From Bryobacterales bacterium (lineage in GTDB: Bacteria > Acidobacteriota > Terriglobia > Bryobacterales > Bryobacteraceae), in NCBI GenBank assembly GCA_025462985.1, contig JAOAPP010000312.1, forward strand, positions 1 through 6,932: a stretch of 6,932 bases of DNA. The letters run 5' to 3'. The translations under genes were made by a program, and so were the position numbers. The notes below the pieces were generated by a model, which was given only the letters and a program-made list of their open reading frames with translations, ran no database searches and was not told the DNA's origin. Of this stretch, positions 1-6,165 are shown in pieces; position 1 is the stretch's first letter; every line of letters begins with the position of its first letter.

Positions 1-31
1 AATGCCGGCAGGTGATCTGCTTTAGGCTGTG

Positions 32-61
32 TTTAGACGATAGTTGCCTATTAGATAAGAT
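32..61 (+). promoter_or_regulatory. Possible sigma-70-type promoter of the small ORF
   Basis: A -35-like hexamer TTTAGA (32-37) and a -10-like hexamer TAAGAT (56-61) are separated by 18 bp. Each matches the consensus at 4 of 6 positions. They lie about 43 bp upstream of the chosen start codon at 104, a reasonable leader length. This is a pattern match only, and the sigma-70 consensus is less reliable outside Proteobacteria and Firmicutes. Confidence 0.3.
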
Positions 62-103
62 GCACTGCCGCTGTTGACCGATATGCAAAGCAGGAGAACG
101 AAA

Positions 104-280
104 ATGATCAATCCTGTTTCCAGTTCCGCAAACGTTTACCTGCAGCAAACGCAGTCCTCGAAGCCGCAGCAGGTATCCACGCCCCAGCCCTCGCAAGCTG
201 AAGACTCCGTTAAGCTGAGTCCGCAGGCCCAAGCCGCCCTTTCCGGAGGTGACGCCGATCACGACGGAGACGGCCGCTAG
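104..280 (+). CDS. Small hypothetical protein with acidic DxDxDG tail
   Basis: This is a 58-residue protein of unknown function. I chose ATG 104 because AGGAG (92-96) sits 7 nt upstream; in-frame TTG 74 and ATG 83 have no comparable ribosome binding site and would place AGGAG inside the gene. The N-terminal 30 residues are rich in Ser, Gln and Pro and look disordered. Residues 34-45 read DSVKLSPQAQAA, an amphipathic stretch loosely like the D-x-V-x-L-S-x-x-A pattern of FlgM-type anti-sigma factors, but the protein is much shorter than FlgM (about 95-100 residues). The C terminus (residues 50-57, DADHDGDG) has the D-x-D-x-D-G spacing of calcium-binding loops, without the rest of an EF-hand. 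There is no signal peptide, membrane segment or cysteine. It stands alone, 230 bp ahead of the catalase gene on the same strand. The clean ribosome binding site makes translation likely; the function is unknown. Confidence 0.6.
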   Translation: MINPVSSSANVYLQQTQSSKPQQVSTPQPSQAEDSVKLSPQAQAALSGGDADHDGDGR

Positions 281-492
281 TGGTCGTTTAAAAACTGGAT
301 GGACACCTGTTTCGCGGCCGGTGACGCGTTAAATCCACGTCCCTCTTCCCCGCGCGATATAGGCTGTCCGTCCCAGCTTTTCAACATCCCTGTTGGTCAT
401 TGAAAGACGGGACTAACACCTAATCCATTTACTCCGCTTACTCCGCGTCGTAGTACTCCCAGGCAAATCGCAATGACCAAAACTCGTCAGAC
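281..492. other. Intergenic region upstream of the catalase gene
   Basis: This is a non-coding gap between the small ORF and the manganese catalase ribosome binding site. I see no convincing terminator for the small ORF. A TTGAAA hexamer at 400-405 could be a -35 element, but no good -10 lies at the proper distance. A short inverted pair, CCGTC (368-372) and GACGG (406-410), could form only a weak long-loop hairpin. The one conspicuous structure is the hexamer cluster at 421-459, listed separately. Confidence 0.5.
421..459 (+). promoter_or_regulatory. Cluster of four TAMTCC hexamers, possible regulator site
   Basis: TAATCC occurs at 421-426 and TACTCC at 430-435, 439-444 and 454-459, so the starts are 9, 9 and 15 bp apart. 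The middle two copies form a perfect 9-bp tandem repeat, TTACTCCGC, at 429-446. The cluster lies 52-90 bp upstream of the catalase start codon, where an activator or repressor site would be expected. TACTCC fits the first six positions of the TACYYMT heptamer known for NarL-type (GerE/LuxR-fold) regulators, but the seventh base does not match. Binding is inference; the repeat itself is directly visible. Confidence 0.4.
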
Positions 493-500
493 GGGAGGAG
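493..500 (+). promoter_or_regulatory. Ribosome binding site of the manganese catalase
   Basis: GGGAGGAG ends 10 nt before ATG 511. It is a strong Shine-Dalgarno sequence and fixes the catalase start. Confidence 0.8.
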
Positions 501-510
501 ATTATTACCC

Positions 511-1377
511 ATGTATTATTGTGACCCTCGCCTCCAATACCCCGTCCGAACCGATAAACCGGATCCGTTCTACGCCCGGCTGCTGCAGCAGGCCATCGGT
601 GGTGTCGAAGGAGAGATTCGCGTCTGCCTGCAGTACTTCTTTCAAGCCTGGGGACAGCGTGGCCCAAAGAAGTACCGCGACATGCTGCTGAACACAGCCA
701 CCGAGGAAATCGGACATATCGAGATGCTGTCCACCGCCGTCGCGCTCAATCTCGAAGGAGCTCCAGTCGCGCAGCAGGAACTGGCCGCGGGCGATCCGGT
801 CGCAGGAGCAGTCCTCAGAGGCATGAACCCCCGCCATCTCCTGTCTGCCGGACTAGCCGCCCTGCCGGAAAACAGCGACGGCGTTCCGTTCAACTGCTCT
901 CACGTTTACGCCAGTGGGAACACTGCAGCCGATATGTACGCCAACGTCGCCGCCGAATCCACGGGACGAGTTCTCGCATGCCGCTTGTACAGTCTCACTG
1001 ACGATCCCGGCATGAAGGATATGTGGAGCTTCCTGATCGCTCGTGACACCATGCACCAGCAGCAATGGCTCGCAGTGATCGAAGAGCTCGGAGGCTACAA
1101 GGACCAGCTTCCGATTCCGAACAGCTTCCCGCAAAGCAACGAAAACACAAAATTCAGCTACGTGTATTTCCAGAACTCCGTGGACAACGGAGCTCCCGTC
1201 ACCGGTCGCTTTACAGAGGGACCGTCGCTCGATGGAAAAGGCGAGTTCCAGTCGCAAAAGAACGTGCCGCTTGGTCAGGAACCCACACTCGCCTCGCCAA
1301 AGCCCAACGGTTTTGCTCAGAAGGAGCAGATGAGCGTTATGGGCAAAGTGACGAGCGCCTTGAAAAATCTCGTGTAA
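511..1377 (+). CDS. Manganese catalase (non-heme)
   Basis: This 288-residue cytoplasmic enzyme should disproportionate hydrogen peroxide to water and oxygen at a dinuclear manganese centre (family of Lactobacillus plantarum and Thermus catalases; KatN in Salmonella). All five ligands expected from the L. plantarum enzyme (E35, E66, H69, E148, H181) are present in a four-helix ferritin-like core: E35 in GGVEGEIRV, E66 and H69 in ATEEIGHIEM, E149 in VAAES and H182 in RDTMHQQQW. The length is normal for the family, and the roughly 70-residue C-terminal part (Pro, Gly, Asn and Gln rich) corresponds to the extended tail typical of these oligomeric enzymes. There is no signal peptide. The start is set by the strong ribosome binding site 10 nt upstream and by the family-typical N terminus MYYCDPRLQYPV. 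The gene looks monocistronic: a 230-bp gap lies before it and a hairpin terminator 8 bp after the stop. A repeated hexamer cluster upstream hints at regulated transcription, perhaps by stress. Function is confident; regulation is not. Confidence 0.95.
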   Translation: MYYCDPRLQYPVRTDKPDPFYARLLQQAIGGVEGEIRVCLQYFFQAWGQRGPKKYRDMLLNTATEEIGHIEMLSTAVALNLEGAPVAQQELAAGDPVAGAVLRGMNPRHLLSAGLAALPENSDGVPFNCSHVYASGNTAADMYANVAAESTGRVLACRLYSLTDDPGMKDMWSFLIARDTMHQQQWLAVIEELGGYKDQLPIPNSFPQSNENTKFSYVYFQNSVDNGAPVTGRFTEGPSLDGKGEFQSQKNVPLGQEPTLASPKPNGFAQKEQMSVMGKVTSALKNLV

Positions 1378-1385
1378 GTGCCGCC

Positions 1386-1422
1386 AAGGTGGCCACTCCC
1401 TCTGCTGGCCACCTTCCCCTTT
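1386..1422 (+). terminator. Hairpin terminator between convergent genes
   Basis: AAGGTGGCCA (1386-1395) and TGGCCACCTT (1406-1415) are perfect 10-bp inverted repeats around a 10-nt loop. The element begins 8 bp after the catalase stop codon and is followed by CCCCTTT, a poor T-tract, so it is a good but not ideal intrinsic terminator on the plus strand. It also lies just beyond the end of the convergent response regulator gene (stop at 1437-1439). On that strand no T-run follows, so bidirectional action is only possible. Confidence 0.75.
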
Positions 1423-1436
1423 GCTGCGTTGCCCGG

Positions 1437-1802
1437 TTATCCCCCGGCAACTGTCTCGAGAACTGCCTGTAGTTGGTGTATCGAAAACGGCTTGCTCAAG
1501 CAGAGGCCAGGCGGATTCATCAGCGTTGGATCGCGCATGAATATCTCCGCGTAGGCAGTGATGAAAATGATCGGTGACCCGGTTAGCCGCTGTACTTGCC
1601 TCGCAGCCTGCGTACCATCCATCGCGCCTTGCAGCCGCACGTCCATAAACACTAGTCCTGGCCGCACTTGCTCGGCGATCGCGATAGCCTCTTCTCCGGA
1701 AGCAGCAATTCCCACGACTTCGTATCCGAGGCGGTTCAGCTTGTTTTCCAGATCGGCAGCGACGATCTGTTCGTCTTCGACAATTAGAATACGCAAACTC
1801 AT
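1437..1802 (-). CDS. Receiver-only response regulator
   Basis: This 121-residue single-domain receiver has no output domain. The phosphorylation site and surrounding residues are intact: acidic pair E9/D10 (IVEDE), phospho-acceptor D54 (VFMDVRL), T82 (FITAY) and K104 (LSKPF). It should take phosphate from a histidine kinase and act through protein contacts or as a phosphate shuttle. The start is ATG at 1802, giving MSLRILIVEDE, the normal beginning of a receiver, with GGAAG about 10 nt upstream; the in-frame upstream ATG at 1883 would add 27 residues that overlap the end of the kinase gene and have no receiver character. It follows the CheB-CheR-kinase gene on the same strand after 25 nt, so the two are almost certainly one operon and probably cognate. 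HisKA_2 kinases are often paired with such free receivers (family knowledge). An oddity is M61 in LQGAMDGTQAA, typical of the subgroup that accompanies PAS/HisKA_2 kinases. Confidence 0.93.
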   Translation of the reverse strand: MSLRILIVEDEQIVAADLENKLNRLGYEVVGIAASGEEAIAIAEQVRPGLVFMDVRLQGAMDGTQAARQVQRLTGSPIIFITAYAEIFMRDPTLMNPPGLCLSKPFSIHQLQAVLETVAGG

Positions 1803-1827
1803 GTTACGATCACTTCCGGCGTCGCTG

Positions 1828-4800
1828 CTATTGGTAGGACAACGGGAACTCCACACGAACGGTGGCGCCAGGGCCCGCCACAATTTCCACTTTGCCGCGC
1901 AGCTGCTTGATCAGCAGGTTCAACAGCCGGAATCCCATGGACCGCGCTTGCGAAACATCGACATTCTCCGGCAGCCCCGGACCACTGTCGGAAACAACCA
2001 GCTGGGCCCATCCTTCATCCAGTGCGCGCCTCTCCCCATGCTGCTCCGAATCGCGCTTATAAGCAAGATGGACGGAAAGCTTACCGCGACCCTGTGACAG
2101 CCCGTGCTTGAGGCTGTTCAGAACCAGCTCGTTAGCAATCAGTCCCAGCGGAATAGCCTGTTCCATATGCAGCACCATTTCTTCCGCCTCTAGTTCCAAA
2201 GCAATACCGTCAGGGACTCTGGCGTGAAGCATCAGCAACTCATGAACCAGGTTTGTCAAATAGGCCGCAAACTCGATTTGAGCCAGGTCCGGAGTTGCAT
2301 AGAGCGTTTCATGGATATGAGCAATGGCGCGAACGCGTCCCTCTGTCTCTTCGAATGCCGCAAGAGATTTGGGGTCGGTCGTATACCCCGACTGGAGACT
2401 CAGCAGGCTCACGATCACCTGCAAATTGTTCTTGACGCGATGATGTATTTCGCGGACCAGCACACCCTTTTCTTCCACTGATTTGCGAAGGATTTCTTCT
2501 TTCTCCTTACGCTGCGTCATATCTCGCAGATTTAGCTGGGCCACCGGTTGGGACCCGACTCTGTACAGATTGGCAACCAGCTCCATAGGGACCGTTCCGC
2601 CGTCCGATCTCGACACGGAAATGTCCTCGTGCCGAATACTCTCGCACGTCCGGAGCAGCGGAATCAGATTCGATACCTCTGTCACGCCGGCAAAAGCTCC
2701 CACCTCCGTCAGCTTCTTGCCGACGATGTCCTCTCGCGCAAAGCCAGTGCATTGCAGGAAGTATGGATTCACGTCGAGGATGAGTTCCGTCTCCGCTTCC
2801 ACAACCACAATGCCGTCTTTCGCCGTCTCAAACAAACGCTGGAAACGGATTTCGGCTGCTTCCCGACGCTCCGTCACGTCTTCGATCGCCAGCAGCAGCG
2901 TACGCTCCTGATCATTCTGCAGGGGAATACGCCGGGCGTTCAGGCGCATCGTGCGGCGGCCGATGTGCGGGAATTCATGCTCCACCTCGTAATCCTGGAA
3001 CGACTCATTCCGAAACAGCGCCGCGCCTATCAGCTCGCGCAAGCGCGGCCGGTTCCATTGGCCATTTCCCAGGTCATACACGAATCGGCCTTCTGTCTCT
3101 TCGCGCGACACCAGGAACGTCTCGTAAAACGCGGATGTCGCCCGCTGAACGCGAAGATCTGCATCCAGCACGATCAATGGCTCGCGCACCGTCTCGATCA
3201 TGCCTTCGGCATAGTCGCGAGCTTCTTCGGCGGCTTCCAGCAACCGTTTCAGCGGGTCGATATCCTGGATCGTGATCACCGCCCCTGCGATCCGGTCGTC
3301 CACCGTCCGGTACGGACGCGCCCCGAGTGCATACCAGTGACCTTCGGTGTCCTGAAATTCCCGTTCGACCTTGTGTAGTGTGTCGATGACTTCTCGAGCC
3401 TGTTGCTCCAGCTCTGGCGTCCTGATACGTCCTCGCAGGTGACCCAAAGGGCGGCCAATGTCGAGGGAACCCAGGTCCAGCAACTTCTCCGCAACCGTAT
3501 TGAATCTGCGGACGCGCAGGTCGGAATCCACCATCAGAATCGCCACGCTCACCGCCGCCAGCAGATTCTTCAGGTCGCTATTGGTGGCGCTCAGTTCCCC
3601 ATTCCGGTTCTGCAACTCCTCGTTGATCGTGATCAACTCTTCATTGGCGGATTGCAGCTCCTCCTTTGTGGTGCTGAGCTCTTCATTGGTAGACTGCAGT
3701 TCTTCGTTCGCGCTGCGCGCCTCTTCGTTGGCAGCCCGAAGTTCCTCGGCATGCGCTTCGTAGTCTTCCGTCAGGTTCCGGAGGTATTCCCGAGTCTCCG
3801 AAAGTTCCTGCTCCAGTTGGGCAGAGTGGCTTTCCGCTGAAAGAGGTTCGATTGCAGGATGCTCGTGCGGAGTAGGCTCGACGGCAGAATGCTCGGATGG
3901 CACGAACACCACCAGCCAGTATTGCTCGCCGGGAACCTCCCCTGAAACCGGGGTCACTTCCAGGCTGATCTCCTCCTCTCGTCCGTTTCGCTCCAGCACC
4001 ACGCCGCGTTCCCTCACGGAATGCTGACCTTCAGCCGCAGCTTTTAGGACCCGCCGCAAGGGCAGCACAAGACCTTCCCGTGCCATCCGTAACAGGTTCA
4101 AACTTGCTTCGCCCGGCGCAGGATCCAGATACGGGCTCGTGTGTCCCCGAAACTGCACAATCTGCAGCTCACTGTCGACGAGCACCGCATCAGGTGAATA
4201 TTTGCTTTGTATAACGCGATCGAGTCGCCGCTGCAGATCCGCCCCGGTCCATGGCATGACCCGTGCTGCAGCGCGGTGCTTTTCAGCTGGCGGCGGCTCG
4301 AGACCTAAATCAAATCCGATGCGCACCGCACCCGGTTTCCTTGCGTAAATACTATGCTGCTTGTCAATCGTTGTAAATAAATCGCTCGCTGCGCCGGTCG
4401 TCTCGGCGCTTCCCAGCAGCAAAAAGCCGGAAGGCTTCAACGCGTAGTGAAAAATTGGCAATACGCGCCGCTGCACCGTTGCGTCCAGGTAGATCAGAAG
4501 GTTTCGGCAGCTCACCACATCCACCATGGAAAACGGAGGATCCCTCGTAACGTCATGGTGCGCAAAAACACAGTTTTCGCGAATGACCTTAGCGATTTGG
4601 TAACCCCTCTCGATCCTTGCGAAGTATCGCCTTAACCGCTCGGGCGATACATTCTCAGTGATGATCTCCGAATAGATGCCATGGCGGGCGCGTTCCAATG
4701 CCACCTCGCTGATGTCCGTACCGAATAACTGGATCGGAAGAGTCATCTGCAGCTCTTGCAGCAGCTCGTTTAAGACGATGGCGATCGAGTAAACTTCCTC

Positions 4801-5838
4801 GCCGGTAGCGCAGCCGGGAACCCAGACTCGGATCGCATCCCCGCGCTGTCTCTCATCCGAGAGCATGTTAGCCAGAAGATTACTCAAGGCCTGGAAAGTA
4901 TCGGGATCGCGAAAGAAACTCGTGACGCTGATCAGCAGATCCTGATAGAGCTCAAGGAGTTCTGCCGGATGTTGTTCCACATACCTTGCGTATTCACGAA
5001 GCGAATCCAGACGCAGAACCATAATGCGTCTTCCGATGCGGCGACGCAAAGTAGTCGGTTTGTAATGGGAAAAGTCGACCTTCGTGGCGGCTGCCAGCAG
5101 GGTGAAAATGCGCTTGAGTTCAGCTTCGCCGTCCGGGAGCGTTTCCGATTCGGCCTCACCTGCCTCAGCAGGAATCAGAAACGGGTGTCGTCCAAGTTGC
5201 GCCAGTTCTTTCCCGATTTCGACCGGCGATAAAACAAAGTCGACAGCTCCGGTCGCAATCGCGTTGTGCGGCATTCCGCTGAAGCGCGCGGTCGATTCGT
5301 CCTGCGCAAATGTCAGGCCGCATTCCGCTTTGATAGCCCGCAGGCCCAGGCTTCCGTCTGAGGCGTTTCCGGAAAGAATAATCCCGATGGCCCGGCTGCC
5401 TTGTGCGACTGCAAGAGAACGAAAAAAGATGTCGATCGGGAGGTGCAGTCCAACCTCACGCTTCGCCAGCTTCAACTGGCTCCCCTCGATGACCATGCTG
5501 GTGTTCGGAGGCATCACATAAACCTTGTTCGGTTCAATGGTGATGTCATCGCGGACGTTCAAGACCTCTATTTGGGTCATGGGGGCCAGGATTTCTGCGA
5601 GTACACTATCGTGTTGTGCATCAAGATGCGTCACCAGCACGAACGCCATTCCGGTGTCGGCGGGAATTGCTTTGAGCAGCGCGGTAAACGCCTCCAATCC
5701 CCCCGCCGAGGCGCCAATACCTACGACCGGAAAGGGATTGCCGCGCGGTGGACTCCAGTCGTCGTGAGTAACGACAGTTCCCGGCTGAGATTCCTGGGAC
5801 ACTTGTAAGCTCGAAGGGATTACGGGATCGACGGGCAC
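1828..5838 (-). CDS. CheB-CheR-PAS-HisKA_2 hybrid sensor histidine kinase
   Basis: This 1336-residue soluble signalling protein has no membrane segment. Domains in order: CheB methylesterase (residues 35-220) with catalytic triad S44 (GIGASAGG), H71 (VTHL) and D161 (NASDGSLG); CheR methyltransferase (about 235-500) with TSFFRDPDTF at 306-315, the SAM-binding VPGCATGEEVYS at 340-351 and SCRNLLIYLD at 443-452; a PAS-like domain (about 532-646); a heptad coiled coil (about 672-760); three PAS domains (about 760-868, 880-990, 996-1110); a HisKA_2 phosphoacceptor region (1123-1200) with H1133 in HHRVKNNLQ; and a HATPase domain (about 1225-1336) with N box ELVLNSLKHG (N1241), G1 box DSGPGLP (1284-1290) and a GPGATV strand near the end. 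It should add and remove glutamyl methyl groups on a partner, sense ligands, redox state or light through PAS domains, and phosphorylate the receiver encoded 25 nt downstream. The start is GTG 5838, preceded by AGGAGG with a short 4-nt spacer; no in-frame ATG lies just upstream. The CheB part lacks the receiver of chemotactic CheB. All enzymatic motifs look intact; the methylation target and PAS ligands are unknown. Confidence 0.95.
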   Translation of the reverse strand: MPVDPVIPSSLQVSQESQPGTVVTHDDWSPPRGNPFPVVGIGASAGGLEAFTALLKAIPADTGMAFVLVTHLDAQHDSVLAEILAPMTQIEVLNVRDDITIEPNKVYVMPPNTSMVIEGSQLKLAKREVGLHLPIDIFFRSLAVAQGSRAIGIILSGNASDGSLGLRAIKAECGLTFAQDESTARFSGMPHNAIATGAVDFVLSPVEIGKELAQLGRHPFLIPAEAGEAESETLPDGEAELKRIFTLLAAATKVDFSHYKPTTLRRRIGRRIMVLRLDSLREYARYVEQHPAELLELYQDLLISVTSFFRDPDTFQALSNLLANMLSDERQRGDAIRVWVPGCATGEEVYSIAIVLNELLQELQMTLPIQLFGTDISEVALERARHGIYSEIITENVSPERLRRYFARIERGYQIAKVIRENCVFAHHDVTRDPPFSMVDVVSCRNLLIYLDATVQRRVLPIFHYALKPSGFLLLGSAETTGAASDLFTTIDKQHSIYARKPGAVRIGFDLGLEPPPAEKHRAAARVMPWTGADLQRRLDRVIQSKYSPDAVLVDSELQIVQFRGHTSPYLDPAPGEASLNLLRMAREGLVLPLRRVLKAAAEGQHSVRERGVVLERNGREEEISLEVTPVSGEVPGEQYWLVVFVPSEHSAVEPTPHEHPAIEPLSAESHSAQLEQELSETREYLRNLTEDYEAHAEELRAANEEARSANEELQSTNEELSTTKEELQSANEELITINEELQNRNGELSATNSDLKNLLAAVSVAILMVDSDLRVRRFNTVAEKLLDLGSLDIGRPLGHLRGRIRTPELEQQAREVIDTLHKVEREFQDTEGHWYALGARPYRTVDDRIAGAVITIQDIDPLKRLLEAAEEARDYAEGMIETVREPLIVLDADLRVQRATSAFYETFLVSREETEGRFVYDLGNGQWNRPRLRELIGAALFRNESFQDYEVEHEFPHIGRRTMRLNARRIPLQNDQERTLLLAIEDVTERREAAEIRFQRLFETAKDGIVVVEAETELILDVNPYFLQCTGFAREDIVGKKLTEVGAFAGVTEVSNLIPLLRTCESIRHEDISVSRSDGGTVPMELVANLYRVGSQPVAQLNLRDMTQRKEKEEILRKSVEEKGVLVREIHHRVKNNLQVIVSLLSLQSGYTTDPKSLAAFEETEGRVRAIAHIHETLYATPDLAQIEFAAYLTNLVHELLMLHARVPDGIALELEAEEMVLHMEQAIPLGLIANELVLNSLKHGLSQGRGKLSVHLAYKRDSEQHGERRALDEGWAQLVVSDSGPGLPENVDVSQARSMGFRLLNLLIKQLRGKVEIVAGPGATVRVEFPLSYQ
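3571..3747 (-). repeat. 21-bp periodic repeat encoding a heptad coiled coil
   Basis: Residues 698-756 of the hybrid kinase repeat every 7 residues for nine units. Each unit centres on an acidic pair followed by Leu (EEL at 698, 712, 719, 726, 733 and 740; variants EEA at 705, GEL at 747 and SDL at 754), mostly in the form x-N-E-E-L-x-S/T. The DNA shows the matching imperfect 21-bp periodicity, for example TTCATTGGCGGATTGCAG against TTCATTGGTAGACTGCAG on the plus strand. Such a helix is expected to make a parallel dimeric stalk that links the CheB-CheR half to the PAS-kinase half and carries the signal between them. The periodicity is seen directly; the stalk role is inferred from related proteins. 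Confidence 0.85.
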
Positions 5839-5842
5839 TGCG

Positions 5843-5848
5843 CCTCCT
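5843..5848 (-). promoter_or_regulatory. Ribosome binding site of the hybrid kinase, short spacer
   Basis: On the minus strand AGGAGG is followed by only 4 nt (CGCA) before the GTG start at 5838. The match to the anti-Shine-Dalgarno sequence is perfect, but the spacing is shorter than the usual 5-9 nt. It supports the GTG start, because no other start codon lies nearby at better spacing and the next in-frame GTG, codon 13, has no such site. Confidence 0.6.
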
Positions 5849-5915
5849 GAGGCACTACTGATTACGAACGTGTATTCCGCCGGCCGATACGAAGAAGAGC
5901 ATCTCTCGTCCTCTC

Positions 5916-5921
5916 AGTATA
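5916..5921 (-). promoter_or_regulatory. Possible -10 element of the kinase operon
   Basis: On the minus strand the hexamer TATACT differs from TATAAT at one base and would give a leader of about 70 nt before the GTG start at 5838. No recognisable -35 hexamer lies 16-18 bp upstream, so this is only a candidate. Confidence 0.25.
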
Positions 5922-5980
5922 AAAGCAAGCGGCTTGGTTTCGGCCCACGTAGAAAGTCGGACGTCATCGACATCGAAGTC

Positions 5981-5991
5981 CATACTGTATG
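5981..5991. promoter_or_regulatory. Small palindrome in the divergent promoter region
   Basis: CATACTGTATG is a perfect 5-bp inverted repeat around one central base. It lies midway between the two divergent genes, a place where a shared operator would be found. It is short enough to arise by chance and no regulator gene adjoins it. Confidence 0.2.
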
Positions 5992-6165
5992 CTACATCGC
6001 AGAGCCGTCGGTCTTGGTAAGCCAAACTACTCGACTGCCCCAGCTTACATGGCGTGATTGTTCCCCTCGGGAGTTAGCGGGTAACCATACCGGAACAGAG
6101 GATCGAGCGGCCTACACTGCCGACTGCAACACACTTGAGAGATCCCTGTCACCGGGAAAGTTCCT

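Larger units (their letters stand above)
5839..6165. other. Divergent intergenic region between the two CheB-containing genes
   Basis: This 327-bp stretch has no credible gene: the open frames across it carry no recognisable domain and no start with a ribosome binding site. It must hold the promoters for the minus-strand kinase-regulator operon and for the plus-strand CheB. Visible elements are a minus-strand TATACT (5921 to 5916), an odd-length palindrome CATACTGTATG (5981-5991), a near-palindrome GTCGGACGTCATCGAC (5956-5971) and a plus-strand GGAAC (6092-6096) followed 16 nt later by TACACT (6113-6118). None is strong enough to name a promoter or operator with confidence. No terminator is expected because both genes point outward. 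Confidence 0.6.

Noticed and set aside
429..446. CRISPR-like or insertion-site direct repeat
   Set aside because: It is only a 9-bp tandem pair with no spacers and no flanking mobile element; a transcription factor site is the simpler reading.
853..1257. 134-residue minus-strand open frame inside the catalase gene
   Set aside because: It is antisense to the manganese catalase, with no domain or start signal.
1803..1883. Longer version of the response regulator starting at 1883
   Set aside because: The extra 27 residues overlap the kinase 3' end in another frame, have no receiver character, and the family-normal MSLRILIVEDE start at 1802 has its own GGAAG site.
2548..3378. 276-residue plus-strand open frame
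   Set aside because: It is wholly antisense to the PAS-PAS part of the hybrid kinase, shows no domain and is rich in Arg, Gln and His as expected for a GC-rich shadow frame.
3403..3840. 145-residue plus-strand open frame with repeated LFIGGLQLLL-like segments
   Set aside because: The apparent hydrophobic repeats are the antisense reading of the 21-bp heptad repeat of the kinase coiled coil, not a membrane protein.
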